Of a stretch of 64,000 bases of DNA, positions 37,661 through 49,100 are shown one piece after another (position 1 is the stretch's first letter; each line of letters opens with the position of its first letter). The notes below the pieces were generated by a model. That model saw nothing but the letters and a program-made list of their open reading frames with translations. It was not told the origin of the DNA and did not search any database. The translations under genes were made by a program, and so were the position numbers. The stretch is taken from the NCBI GenBank assembly GCA_021776785.1, contig JAJFFF010000012.1:124001-188000 (forward strand), written 5' to 3'. This stretch comes from Planctomycetota bacterium. GTDB taxonomy: Bacteria > Planctomycetota > PLA2.

Positions 37661-39163
37661 CTACGGAACGCGCTCCGCGCCTGTGCGAGGTGTCTCGTCG
37701 AGCGTTTCTAGAAGCGACGCCTCGAGGCGACTCGTCGGAACGCCGGCGGAGGGTGCGGGTTCGGACTTGCGCGGCAGCGCCGGCGCCGCGGTGCGACGGC
37801 GGGACTGCACGTCCGCCTTGACGGTGTCGTACAAGCGTTCGAGGCGCATGGCCCGGGAAGCTTTAAACAACACAACGTCCCGCGAGCGCACGCGCACCTT
37901 CGGGTCGTTTTGGGCCGACATCACGTCGGGCGACCAGTGGACGTCGCGGACGCCGGCATCCCGCGCGGCCTGCGCGATGCGTTCGCTCTTCGGCCCGATC
38001 GCCCACACGACATCGACGCGCGCTTTCGCCGCATCGCGGCCGACCTCGGCGTGCAACACGTCCGACGCCTTGCCGAGCTCGTGCATATCGCCGAGCACGG
38101 CGATGCGTCGCCCGCCGGCGCGGTACCCGATCTCGGCCAGCGCCGCGCGCATCGAACGCGGGTTCGCGTTGTACGCGTCGTTGATCAGGCGCACCTGGCC
38201 GACCTGCTCGACCGCCATGCGCATCGGTGCCGGCGCAAACGCCTCGATCCGATCAGCGATGTCGTTGGGGTCGTGCCCCAGCCACAGCGCCGCCGAACAC
38301 GCGGCGAGCGCGTTGTGGACGTTGTGCACGCCGATCAGGTCGAGGTTGACCCGCCGTTTGCCGAGCAGCTTGAACGAAAGCTTGTAGCCAATCGTCCGAA
38401 TCTCCGCGGCGAACACATCGGCTTGCGTCCACGTCCCAAACGAAAGCACGTAGCCGGGCGCGTCCGGAATCATGGCCCGTGTGCGCTCGTCGTCCCAGTT
38501 CAGGATCGCGCAGCCATCCGGGCCCAACGACTCGACCAGGTTGAACTTCTCTTCCGCGACGCCGTTTAGGTCGCCCAACCCTTGCAGGTGGGATTCACCG
38601 ATGTTGAGCACGATGCCGACATCCGGCTTCGCGATCGAACTCAGCATCGCGATCTCGCCCGGCGCGTTGGATCCGATCTCGCAGATGCAGTATTCGTGGC
38701 GATCGTTGGCGGCCAGGAGCGTCAGCGGGACGCCGATTTCGTTGTTGAACGACTTCGGCGACGCCGCGGCGCGCGGCAACAAGAGCTTGAGCATCTCTTT
38801 GGTGGTCGTCTTCCCGTTGCTGCCGGTGATGCCGACAACCTTGAGGTCGAGCGCACGGCGATGCGCCGCGGCGAGCCGCGCTAAAGCAGCCCGCGAATCG
38901 TCCACCAAGATCACGGCCCGTCCCATCGCTTGATGGATCTTGGCGGCGCCCGGTCGATCGACGAGCGCCGCCCCGGCACCCGACGCGAACGCCTCCCCCA
39001 AGAAATCATGGCCGTCATAGTTGTCACCCTGCAACGCGACGAAGAGGTCGTCCCGCACAATGGCGCGAGAATCAACAGTGACGCCGTTGAGCGGCCGGTC
39101 CGGTGCTTCGGTCCGCCCGTTCGCCCAGGCAGCGACCTGCCGGATGGAGCGCTGTTCCACCAC
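37661..39163 (-). CDS. murF: UDP-MurNAc-tripeptide-D-alanyl-D-alanine ligase
   Basis: The start is placed at GTG 39163, with GGAGG 4 nt upstream; a frame opening at TTG 39193 has no such site. The roughly 500-residue ligase has SRAIVRDDLFVALQGDNYDGHDFL, the P-loop GITGSNGKTTTKEML, NNEIGVPLTLL and NAYNANPRSMRAAL. It adds D-Ala-D-Ala to the muramyl tripeptide. A Ser/Arg/Pro-rich tail of about 50 residues extends the C-terminus. An 88-120 bp gap to murE holds the palindrome 39214-39237, so an internal promoter is likely. Confidence 0.95.
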   Translation of the reverse strand: MVEQRSIRQVAAWANGRTEAPDRPLNGVTVDSRAIVRDDLFVALQGDNYDGHDFLGEAFASGAGAALVDRPGAAKIHQAMGRAVILVDDSRAALARLAAAHRRALDLKVVGITGSNGKTTTKEMLKLLLPRAAASPKSFNNEIGVPLTLLAANDRHEYCICEIGSNAPGEIAMLSSIAKPDVGIVLNIGESHLQGLGDLNGVAEEKFNLVESLGPDGCAILNWDDERTRAMIPDAPGYVLSFGTWTQADVFAAEIRTIGYKLSFKLLGKRRVNLDLIGVHNVHNALAACSAALWLGHDPNDIADRIEAFAPAPMRMAVEQVGQVRLINDAYNANPRSMRAALAEIGYRAGGRRIAVLGDMHELGKASDVLHAEVGRDAAKARVDVVWAIGPKSERIAQAARDAGVRDVHWSPDVMSAQNDPKVRVRSRDVVLFKASRAMRLERLYDTVKADVQSRRRTAAPALPRKSEPAPSAGVPTSRLEASLLETLDETPRTGAERVP

Positions 39164-39213
39164 TTCGCCTCCAAACTTAGCGACTGGATACAAGATCCAG
39201 TGGTGCTATGTCA

Positions 39214-39237
39214 GTTTTCACTCTATAGAGGGGAAAC
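39214..39237. promoter_or_regulatory. 24-bp imperfect palindrome upstream of murF with CTCTATAGAG core
   Basis: GTTTTCACTCTATAGAGGGGAAAC has a perfect 10-bp core (CTCTATAGAG) and matching GTTT/AAAC ends (20 of 24 positions symmetric). Its CTATAGAG-NN-GAAA half matches the arm of the inverted repeat at 235-249. It lies about 60 nt before the murF GTG, the only sizeable gap inside the dcw cluster. Confidence 0.55.
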
Positions 39238-39282
39238 TCATACCCGTAAGTCCCCTCGGGTTTGATTGTTGTTTCTGGGCGC

Positions 39283-40778
<1,496 letters not shown>

Positions 40779-40782
<4 letters not shown>

Positions 40783-42614
40783 CTCGCAGCGAACCGACAA
40801 TCTTCTCCCTCATCAACCGAGCCCGGGTTCCGGCTTCGGGCAGAGGAGTCCTCCTCTTCTGCCCACACGCTAGACCTATGGACCGCCGCAACACGCACCT
40901 TTCTTGTCTTATTGTTCCTGTGCCGGACCCCGGACTCGGATGACGGGGAGCAAAGCGGAAGCGATCGGGTCAGGATCGCTCGAACGGCGGGGGCGGCGAC
41001 AACGCCGCCATAAGGACGAATGCCCTTCTTGTGCGATTGCGGTTCGTCGGCGACCACCAGCACCAAGAGCTGGGGGTCATCGACGGGCGCGAAACCGATA
41101 AAGGACGAAACGTAACGGCGCGATCCTTTGGGGAAGCGCTCGGTGGTGCCTGTCTTGCCGCCAACCGCGATATCGCGGATCCGGGCGCGGCGACCCGTTC
41201 CCTCTTCCACGACCCGCTGCATCGCGCGGCGCACAAAGCGGGCCGTCGCCGGGTCGAGATCGAGATGGCCGTCCACACGGACGGGGTCGTTTGCGAGCAG
41301 GCGCGGGTGCACGATAGCGCCGTCATTGAGCAGACCGGTGTACGCGCGCATGAGCTGCAGCGGCGTCACCATGATCTCGCGGCCAAAGCTGACCGAAACG
41401 AGGGTCCAGTTCTCACGCCACTTCTCGCGCGGCGTCATCTTGCCGATCTCTTCGCCGGCGAGGCCGAGGCCGGTGCGGGACTGAAAGCCCGCGCGCCGCA
41501 TAAAGCGATACATGGGATCTAAGCCGAGCAACTGGCCGATCTGGGCCATGCCGGTGTTGCTCGATTTCACGAGCACACCCTCGAGGTCCAGGTCGTGGTT
41601 CGGCCGGACGTCGCGCACCGGACGGCGGCCGAAGTACTTCACGCCGGGGCCGCAATCAAACACTTGGCCCGGGCGCACCGCACCCGCCGACATGGCGGCG
41701 GCGACGACGAGGGGCTTCATCGTGGAGCCCGGCTCGTAGACGAACTGCGTCGCGGGAATGCGCAGGCTCTCTTTGTCCACCGCGGGAAAGGCGTACGGAT
41801 CGAGAACCGGACGTCCGGCCATCGCCAAGATGTCGCCGGTGCGCGGGTCCATCACGATCGCCGTCGCTGACTTGGGACTGTGCTTTTGCCACAGCTCGTC
41901 GAGCGCCTCTTCGGCCGCCTGTTGAATGCGGCTGTCGATCGTGACGTGAAGGTCGGAGCCGGAGCGCGGCGCGACCCGCGTGTCGGGAAAGAGATGAAGG
42001 TGGCGCCGGCGGCCGGAACGGAAAATACTGCGCGTACCATCCACGCCGCGCAACTTTGCGTCGTGCTCCGACTCGAGGCCGGAGAGACCCGCGATGCGGC
42101 CGTGCTTGTCGGTGCCGACGACCCCGAGCAGCGCGGCTGCCATCGAGCCGTGCGGATACTCGCGGCGCGGCTCTTCGCGGATGTCGATGCCGGCGATTCC
42201 GGCGGCGCGGACGCGTGCCGCGTGGTGACGATCGCACCGGCGGCGGAGATACGCGAACCGGCGCCCTTTAGCGCGGGCTGTTTCGATGATCTTGGCAAAC
42301 GACGCCGCCGCGCCCGGCTCGTCGATGAGCGACGCGATGCGCAGTGCCGTGCGGGCCGAAACTTCCACGCGCTGCGGATCGATCGCGATCGAGCACGAGT
42401 GATACGAAGCGACGAGCGTGCGCCCGTGGCGATCTAGGATGCGGCCGCGCGGTGCGGGCACGCTCACCTCGGTGAAGTGCATCCGCTGCGCGCGGGCCGA
42501 GTATTCCTCGCCCTGCACCAATTGGATGTAGCCGGCGCGCGCCAGCAGCAGCCCGAGCATGCAGAGCAACACGGTGAAGACGGTGCGCGCCCGCGCCTGG
42601 GGTGTGACCAACAC
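40779..42614 (-). CDS. ftsI: Class B penicillin-binding protein/division transpeptidase
   Basis: A 611-residue protein with one N-terminal membrane helix (VFTVLLCMLGLLLARAGYI) and a pedestal domain (PAPRGRILDRHGR). The transpeptidase motifs are SxxK (S297-K300, in EPGSTMKP), SxN (S351-N353, in KSSNTGMAQIG) and KTG (K487-G489, in GGKTGTTERF). It crosslinks septal peptidoglycan with FtsW. The start is a GTG sharing the G of the ftsL stop (TAGTG). The last 60 residues form a charged tail outside the catalytic domain. Confidence 0.96.
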
Positions 42615-42868
42615 TAGCGCGACGCCTCGTCTTCGATCGGGGAGGGCAGGATACCGAACTCGATGGCGCGCTGGTGGAGGGCGCCGGGCGCTTGAAGGCG
42701 CTCGCGCTCGATCAAAAGGTTGTCGCCCACCCGCATCTGCTCATCGCGGACGCTGTGCAACGCTCCGATGTCGGCGGCCAGGTCATAGACCTCGCGCCGA
42801 ACGGCGACGGTGTAGAGCGCGGTGAGCAAAAAGATCACCGCCGTCCCCCATAGGAGCGCATTACGCAT
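42614..42868 (-). CDS. ftsL: FtsL-like division protein
   Basis: An 84-residue bitopic protein: membrane helix (NALLWGTAVIFLLTALYTVAV) then a coiled coil (REVYDLAADIGALHSVRDEQMRVGDNLLIERERLQ) with the typical end (HQRAIEFGILPS). This layout plus position between rsmH and ftsI identifies FtsL, although sequence similarity in this family is weak. The ATG at 42868 overlaps rsmH by 8 nt. Confidence 0.85.
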   Translation of the reverse strand: MRNALLWGTAVIFLLTALYTVAVRREVYDLAADIGALHSVRDEQMRVGDNLLIERERLQAPGALHQRAIEFGILPSPIEDEASR

Positions 42869-43733
42869 TCGGCTTCCTCCTCGACGCGCGCAGCTTGGCC
42901 GGCCGCGCCCGCGGATTCGCACGCGCCTCTTCGGGCGTCGCACGAATCACTTTTTTCGTTAAGACTTCGAGACGCTCGTCGCTGCGGAAGAAGTTCTTCA
43001 CGACGCGGTCTTCGTTGCTGTGAAAACTGATCACGACGATCACGCCGCCGGGCGCCAAACGACGCGTCGCCGCGTCCAACCCTTGCTCGAGCTGCTCGGC
43101 CTCGCCGTTGACGGCGATCCGCAGCGCTTGAAACGTTCGGGTGGCGGCGTCGATGCGGCCGCTCTGGCGCACGACGCGGCGCACGATGCGCGCCAACTCG
43201 CCGGTCGTCTCGATTGGCGCGCGGCGGCGTTCGGTCACGATCGCCTTTGCCACGGCGCGGGAGGCGCGTTCATCTCCGTGGAGCCACAAGAGGTCCGCGA
43301 GATCGCGCTCGTTCAGCCGGTTCACGAGATCGCGCGCCGTTGTTTCCTGCGTCTGATCCATGCGCATGTCGAGAGGCGCGTCGTGGCGAAACGAAAAACC
43401 ACGCGCCGCATCGTCGAGCTGCGGGCTGCTGACGCCTAAGTCAAACAACACGGCATCGACTGTCGCTACGCCCGCGGTATCTAACGCGGACTCAAGGTCG
43501 GCAAACGCGGAGTGGATCAACGACACGCGATCGCCGAACGAGGCGAGCCGTGTTTGCGCTGTCGCGAGCGCCTGCTGATCTCGATCTAGTCCAATCACGC
43601 GTTTTTTCTCAAACCTCTCCAGGAACGCGCGCGCATGGCCGCCAAGTCCAACGGTGCCGTCCAACAGGCAAGCACCTTGAGCCTCCGCCAAAAAACCTAA
43701 GACCTCTTCGGTCAGTACCGGCAGGTGGTCCAC
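42861..43733 (-). CDS. rsmH: 16S rRNA (cytosine-1402-N4)-methyltransferase
   Basis: A 290-residue SAM-dependent enzyme (MraW) beginning MDHLPVLTEEVLGFL. It has GTVGLGGHARAFLE, VIGLDRDQQAL, VDAVLFDLGVSSPQLDDAARGFSFRHDAPLDMRMDQ, TFQALRIAVNGE and VVISFHSNEDRVVKNFF. It methylates the ribosomal P site. The start is a GTG 3 nt after the mraZ stop. Confidence 0.97.
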   Translation of the reverse strand: MDHLPVLTEEVLGFLAEAQGACLLDGTVGLGGHARAFLERFEKKRVIGLDRDQQALATAQTRLASFGDRVSLIHSAFADLESALDTAGVATVDAVLFDLGVSSPQLDDAARGFSFRHDAPLDMRMDQTQETTARDLVNRLNERDLADLLWLHGDERASRAVAKAIVTERRRAPIETTGELARIVRRVVRQSGRIDAATRTFQALRIAVNGEAEQLEQGLDAATRRLAPGGVIVVISFHSNEDRVVKNFFRSDERLEVLTKKVIRATPEEARANPRARPAKLRASRRKPNA

Positions 43734-43736
43734 ACG

Positions 43737-44135
43737 TCACTCAAAGTCGAGCGGCGTGATCGACGTGGTAAACGAGTCCGGCTCCCACAACTCGAGGTAG
43801 CGGCCCGCACCAGCGATCAGGACCCCCCTGCTCGGAAACCGCTCCAAGAGCTCTCCAGGCAAGACGATGCGCCCCGTTCCATCAAAAGCACGAAAGATCA
43901 TCTGGGAGTAGAAGTCGCGGTTGAACTTCGTGTTCCCGATCGGATCCGCAGCTTGAGCCTCCGCATATGCGTCGAGGTACGAGCGCGGCCAGACCAGGAT
44001 GCACTTGCGACTCGGGATGATGTAGAGGCCCTTGCGGTCCTCTGCGGACAGAGCGTCACGGATTTCCGACGGCACAAGCAGTCGGTTTTTGCTGTCCAGA
44101 TTTCTCTGAAACGTACCCGTAAAGATCTGGCCCAA
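43737..44135 (-). CDS. mraZ: Transcriptional regulator MraZ
   Basis: A 132-residue SpoVT/AbrB-fold protein with two halves: GTFQRNLDSKNRLLVPSEIRDAL and RAFDGTGRIVLPGELLERF. MraZ binds direct repeats in front of its own gene and controls the dcw operon. The start is a TTG (44135) preceded by AGGTGA. The 10-bp periodic box array upstream (44157-44201) fits autoregulation. Confidence 0.96.
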   Translation of the reverse strand: MGQIFTGTFQRNLDSKNRLLVPSEIRDALSAEDRKGLYIIPSRKCILVWPRSYLDAYAEAQAADPIGNTKFNRDFYSQMIFRAFDGTGRIVLPGELLERFPSRGVLIAGAGRYLELWEPDSFTTSITPLDFE

Positions 44136-44156
44136 ACACTCACCTGAATCGCTTCA

Positions 44157-44201
44157 AACACCCGCGAACACTGACTCCCACTTACCCCCACATACTAACA
44201 C
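44157..44201 (-). promoter_or_regulatory. MraZ-box array: five GTGNN units at exact 10-bp spacing
   Basis: On the minus strand, GTGTT (44201-44197), GTGGG (44191-44187), GTGGG (44181-44177), GTGTT (44171-44167) and GTGTT (44161-44157) repeat at a 10-bp period. It ends 21 nt before the mraZ TTG. Known MraZ operators consist of such GTGGG-type direct repeats at the same spacing. Confidence 0.85.
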
Positions 44202-44412
44202 TCGGACCCATGCCGACAACTCGAAACCAATAAAATTTAAGTGCTTACGGAGAAGTGACTTACAGCAACAAGGAGGGCAGAAAAAAACGAAGAGCAAACC
44301 CAACCAAGAAAGCCCCAAACTCCCACCCAACCACCCGCCCCCAAGCCTCGGAGCGGGACCAGGTCTCACATTCGAGCTTCCTAACCATCTTTGGTGTCGT
44401 TGGTTATGGCGA

Positions 44413-44524
44413 TCGCCTGCGGGATTTTTCGCGCAAAACACGCGCGCTCAATCCGAAAAAGGTCCCGAATCGGCCCCAAGATGCGTTCTGGGCGTCCGAT
44501 CTGCGCGAAAAATCCCGCAGGCGA
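44413..44524. repeat. Perfect 23-bp inverted repeat with 66-bp spacer
   Basis: TCGCCTGCGGGATTTTTCGCGCA-type left arm (44413-44435) and its exact reverse complement (44502-44524) flank a 66-bp spacer with no open frame of note. It resembles a MITE-like remnant or a long RNA hairpin. No target-site duplication is obvious. Confidence 0.85.
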
Positions 44525-44655
44525 CTGACATAAGTCCATGTACAGTCGTCGATTACGAGAGCGAGGGAGGAGAAGTGGTCCCGCTTCGGTCCCGCTTTGA
44601 GCGGGGCGTGCGGGGGGCTTGGTGGTTTTGGTGGTTTTGGTTTGGCGGGGCTGGC

Positions 44656-45234
44656 CTACAGCGCGGCGGGTTCGCTGTCGGCTGCTTCTTCTTCGCTCAA
44701 TCCGTCGGGGGCCACTTCGGCCGTGGCCTCCTCGGCGGCCGGCGGCTCCGCGAATCCAAACAACGCGGCCAACTCTGCCTGGACGGCGTCCGCCTGCTCC
44801 GGCGTCATGCGCGGTGCGCGCACCTGGAGCGTCTCGTCTTGTTCTTCCCCGCGCAAGATGACCTCGAGAAGGTCACCCTCCGGCAACGTGCGGCTCGCGC
44901 CCAGCTTGAGGCGGCGCTTGCGGACGAGCAAAAGGGCAAGCGTGAACGTGAGATTCTCGCGCGCCGGATCCGCTTCCGCCACGAGCCGCTGGAAAAAGTC
45001 GAGCGCCAAGGCGTAGTCCAGACGACGGTCCGGCTTCGGTGCGACGGCGTGCACCGTGCGCCAATGCGAGAACGCAGCGGGCTGAGCGGCGTAATGCGTG
45101 GCCAGCATGTCGCGGCGCACAAACCCTTCGCCCTCGTCGGGATAAATCGCCGAAACGAGTTCGTCCCCGTTTTGGAACGGCGTCTCGGAAATCGCGCACA
45201 CAGCAGCGCGTTTACTCAGCTTGTATTGACTCAT
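44656..45234 (-). CDS. Conserved-looking hypothetical protein
   Basis: A 192-residue cytoplasmic protein starting MSQYKLSKRAAVCAISETPFQNGDELVSAIY. The N-terminal half contains CAISET, EGFVRRDML and FSHWRTV, and the middle is helical (DYALALDFFQRLVAEADPARENLTFTLALLLVRKRRLKL). The Ala/Glu-rich tail is low complexity. No function recognised. It overlaps the HEAT-repeat gene upstream by 4 nt (ATGA). Confidence 0.75.
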   Translation of the reverse strand: MSQYKLSKRAAVCAISETPFQNGDELVSAIYPDEGEGFVRRDMLATHYAAQPAAFSHWRTVHAVAPKPDRRLDYALALDFFQRLVAEADPARENLTFTLALLLVRKRRLKLGASRTLPEGDLLEVILRGEEQDETLQVRAPRMTPEQADAVQAELAALFGFAEPPAAEEATAEVAPDGLSEEEAADSEPAAL

Positions 45235-46046
45235 CGCACCAAACTAGCCATCAAGGCTTCGCGCGCTTTACCCGCACGCCGGACGACCGCTTTGTCCGCG
45301 TCGTTCTTGATTGCGTAGACCAAGTGTTCCACACCGCGCGGACTGCCTAGCTTGCCCATCGCGGTGGCTGCATCGGCGCGGACCTGCCAGGACGGGTGCG
45401 TGCGGAGGTGGTGCGCGATCATCTTCAGCCCGCGCACGTCGCGCGTACCGCCGAGCGCCAGAAGCGCCAAACGCCGTCCCTTGACGCCTAAATCCTTGCG
45501 CTTCAACGTCGCCATGAGGTCGGGCGTGGCCACACGACCGATGCGCTCGATCATGTCGAGGCAGTCGCGCCGCGTGATGTCGTCGGGCACAAAGAACTTC
45601 CCGCCGCCCGCGTTGATGCGATCCATCACCATGAGGTTCACGAGCGCGGGAACGCACGGCGCCCCCACCGCGACGACTTCGTCTTTGACCTGCGTGAGTT
45701 GCCGCCCGGCCTTCGCACGCACAGCGTTGACCTGGACGTAGTGCTTCATGATGTGACCGGCGAGGAGGTACCCGGCGCCTTCGCTCCGCACCTTGAACCG
45801 ATCGCGCTCGGTCGGCCACCGTCCATCGTTTTTGCGATACAGCTCCCAGACGCGCACGAAGTCCGCGCGCTCCTGCTTGGTCGCCTTCGGAACGGCCTTG
45901 TCGTTCTTGATCTTGTCGGTCTTTCGATCGATCTCCAGGCCGTCTTTGCCCTTGCCGTCTTTCTTGCCTTGGGCCCAGACCAATCCGTGGTCGGCGCCAA
46001 GTCCGATCCCGGCCCACAAAACGAGCCCAATCATCGCGATACGCAT
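45231..46046 (-). CDS. Exported HEAT-repeat protein
   Basis: The start at 46046 gives a clean signal peptide (RIAMIGLVLWAGIGLGADHGLVWAQ) after an AGAGGG site. A Lys/Asp-rich segment is followed by helical repeats of the HEAT type (TPDLMATLKRKDLGVKGRRLALLALGG, then SWQVRADAATAMGKLGSPRGVEHLVYAI). HEAT arrays bind proteins, so a periplasmic scaffold is plausible. It is coupled to the hypothetical gene downstream. Confidence 0.75.
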   Translation of the reverse strand: MRIAMIGLVLWAGIGLGADHGLVWAQGKKDGKGKDGLEIDRKTDKIKNDKAVPKATKQERADFVRVWELYRKNDGRWPTERDRFKVRSEGAGYLLAGHIMKHYVQVNAVRAKAGRQLTQVKDEVVAVGAPCVPALVNLMVMDRINAGGGKFFVPDDITRRDCLDMIERIGRVATPDLMATLKRKDLGVKGRRLALLALGGTRDVRGLKMIAHHLRTHPSWQVRADAATAMGKLGSPRGVEHLVYAIKNDADKAVVRRAGKAREALMASLVR

Positions 46047-46189
46047 CCCTCTATTTTGCACGGATTCGCGTCACCGGGCCATCATCCGCGCCCCGGCGCG
46101 ACTCGATTCAATGTCGCAAAAACGCACGGTTCCCGGGATCCTTCGGCGCGAACCGTTCAGGGGAGCGGTGCGCTACACTGCCCCTCTCC

Positions 46190-49100
46190 ATGGCCGGATT
46201 CGTTCACCTTCACGGGCACTCCACCTACTCGCTTTTGGACGGCGCGTGCCGGGTCGGCAATCTGGCAAAGGCGACGGCGCGCCACGGCATGCCGGCGATG
46301 GCCCTGACCGACCATGGAAACCTCTTTGGCGCGGTTGATTTCTACAAGGCATGTCGCAAGGAAGGCGTGAAGCCGATCCTCGGCTACGAGGCGTACGTTG
46401 CGCCGCGCAGCCGCTTCGATCGGGAGCGCAATCCCGTCGCCGCGTGGCACCTCACCCTGCTAGCGCGCAACCAAAAAGGGTGGCAAAACCTCATCAAGCT
46501 GACCAGCGCCGGCTACATGGAGGGGTTTTACTACGTACCGCGCATCGACCGTGAATTGCTCGCGCGTCACAGCGAAGGGCTCGTGGTCATGAGCGGTTGC
46601 CTCAGCAGCGAGACGAGCTACTGGCTGCGGCGCGGCGAAGTGGACAAGGCGCGCGAGGCGGCCGCTTGGTACACCGACGTATTCGGTGAGCACTACTACT
46701 TCGAGGTGCAGCGCCACGGGATCGAAGACCAACAGACATGCCTCGAAGGGTGCGTCGAGTTGGCGCAGCACTTCAACCGTCCGCTCGTCGCGACCAACGA
46801 CTTTCACTACGAGGAGCGCGAGGACGCCGAGGCGCAGGAGTTGCTGGTCTGCATCAACACCGGCAAGACGCTCCAGGACGAGAAGCGCATGAAGATGAGC
46901 AGCCAAGAGCTCTACTTCAAGCCGCCCGAAGAGATGGTGCATCTGTTCCGCGATCTGCCGGGGGCGACGAACTCCACCATGGAGATCGCGGAGAAGTGCG
47001 ACGTCGAAATCAAGTTCGGCGAGATGCACCTCCCCAACTTCGACGTGCCGGACGACCGGTCGATGAACCAGTACTTTCGCGACGTGTGCGAGGACGGCTT
47101 GGTGCGCCGCTACGGCGACCGCCCGCGCACCGAGGTGCGCGACCGCTTCGAGCGTGAGTTCAAAGTCATCGAGGAGATGGGCTTCATCGCATACTTCCTC
47201 ATCGTGTGGGACTTCATCCGCCACGCGCGCGAAGAGGGCATCCCGGTTGGGCCGGGGCGCGGGAGTGCCGCGGGATCGATTCTCTCGTACTGCATGGAGA
47301 TCACCGATCTCGACCCGCTGAAGTACGACTTGCTGTTTGAGCGCTTCCTCAACGCCGAACGCATCTCGATGCCGGATATCGATATCGACTTTTGCCGCGA
47401 CCAGCGCGAAAAAGTCATCAAGTACGTCCAGAACAAATACGGCGGCGAAGAACGCGTCGCGCAGATCATCACGTTCGGCACGATGGCGGCGAAGGCCGCG
47501 ATTCGCGACGTCGGGCGCGCGCTCGGGGTGCCGCTGAGCGAAGTCGACAAGATCGCCAAAAAGATCCCCGGCGGCCCGGGCGTCACGCTGACCGGGGCGC
47601 TGGAAGCCGACCCCGAACTCGCCGCGATGGCGGAAGACCCGACCACCGAAGCGGGTCGTTTGTTCCGTTTTGCGCGCCGACTCGAAGGTTCGCATCGCAA
47701 TGCCGGCACGCACGCGGCAGGCGTCGTGATCGCGGACGCGCCACTCACGGAGTACGTCCCGCTCTACAAGAGCGGCGATGACGTCTCGACGCAGTTCCCG
47801 ATGGACACCATTGAGCAGCTCGGCCTGCTCAAGATGGATTTCTTGGGGCTCAAGACGCTCACGTTGATCGCGACGGCGGTGCGTTTGATCGAGGAGAACG
47901 GCGGCGAGGTTCCCGACTTCCGGATCGAACCGTTTACGCACTTCGATGACGAGAAGGCATATGACCTCTTGTCGCGCGGCGACAGCTTCGGCGTGTTCCA
48001 GCTTGAGTCCAGCGGCATGCGCGACCTCTTGAAAAAACTCAAGCCGCGCTCGTTTGAGGAGACGCTGGTTCTGATCGCGCTGTTTAGGCCGGGTCCGCTC
48101 GACTCCGGCATGACGGATGTGTACTGCGACCGCAAGAACGGCCTCGTGCCGGTGGTGTTTGACCACGAGTCCTTGGAGCCGATCCTCAAAAACACCTACG
48201 GCGTCATCGTCTATCAAGAACAGGTGATGCTCATCGCTCACCAGGTAGCCGGTTTCTCGCTGAACCAAGCGGACAGCCTGCGCAAGGCGATGGGCAAAAA
48301 AAAGCCCGAGGTCATGGAACCGTTCAAAGAGCCGTTCCTCGTCGGCTGCGAAGCAACCGGTATGACGCGTGAAGTCGCCACCGGGGTATGGGACCAGATG
48401 GCGACGTTTGCGCGCTACGGGTTCAACAAGAGCCACGCCGCCGCGTACGCCGTCGTCACGTATCAAACCGCTTGGCTCAAAGCGAACTACCCGATGGAGT
48501 TCATGGCGGCGCTGCTGACCGTGGATTCGGGCAACATGGACAAGGTCGCGGAAGGGCTCAAGGAGTGCGAATCCTCGGGCATCGACGTGCGCGCACCCGA
48601 CGTCAACAGCAGTGGCGTCGATTTCACGGTCGAAGGTGATGTGATTCGGTTTGGCCTGACATCGGTCCGCGGCGTCGGGCGGCAAGCAGCACAATCGATT
48701 CGCGATGCGCGACTCAAGGGCAAGACGTTCGCCACCGTGTTTGATTTGGCGGAACGCGTCGACGTGCGCAACGTCAACAAGTCAACGCTCGAATCGCTCG
48801 TGAAGGCGGGCGCGTGCGACGAACTGGGCGGGCACCGCGCCCAGCTCGCCGAGGCGCTGGATGCGGCGCTGCGCGCGGGTGCAAGCGAGCAAGCCGATCG
48901 TCGCGCGGGCCAGATGAGCCTGCTCGGTGCGGTAGCGGAAACGACATCGATGCAGCCGACCCTGCCGTCGGTTCCGAAGTGGAGCTCGGAAGAGAAACTG
49001 CGCTTGGAACGCGAGATGACCGGGCGTTGGTGGTCCAGTCACCCCCTCGACGAGCACCGCGAAATCGCCAAGCACTTCTCCAGCCACGACACGCGGACGA

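Larger units (their letters stand above)
44136..44655. other. Long dcw control region between mraZ and the hypothetical gene at 44656
   Basis: Contains no convincing gene on either strand. It holds the five-unit MraZ box (44157-44201), an AT-rich stretch around 44222-44275 that would suit the mraZ promoter, and the 23-bp inverted repeat 44413-44524. Confidence 0.6.

Noticed and set aside
44255-44533. A 92-codon plus-strand frame in the dcw control region
   Set aside because: Low-complexity translation across the 23-bp inverted repeat with no ribosome-binding site.
46460-48694. A 744-codon open frame on the minus strand
   Set aside because: It is fully antisense to dnaE, has a composition typical of the reverse frame of GC-rich coding DNA, and shows no domain.
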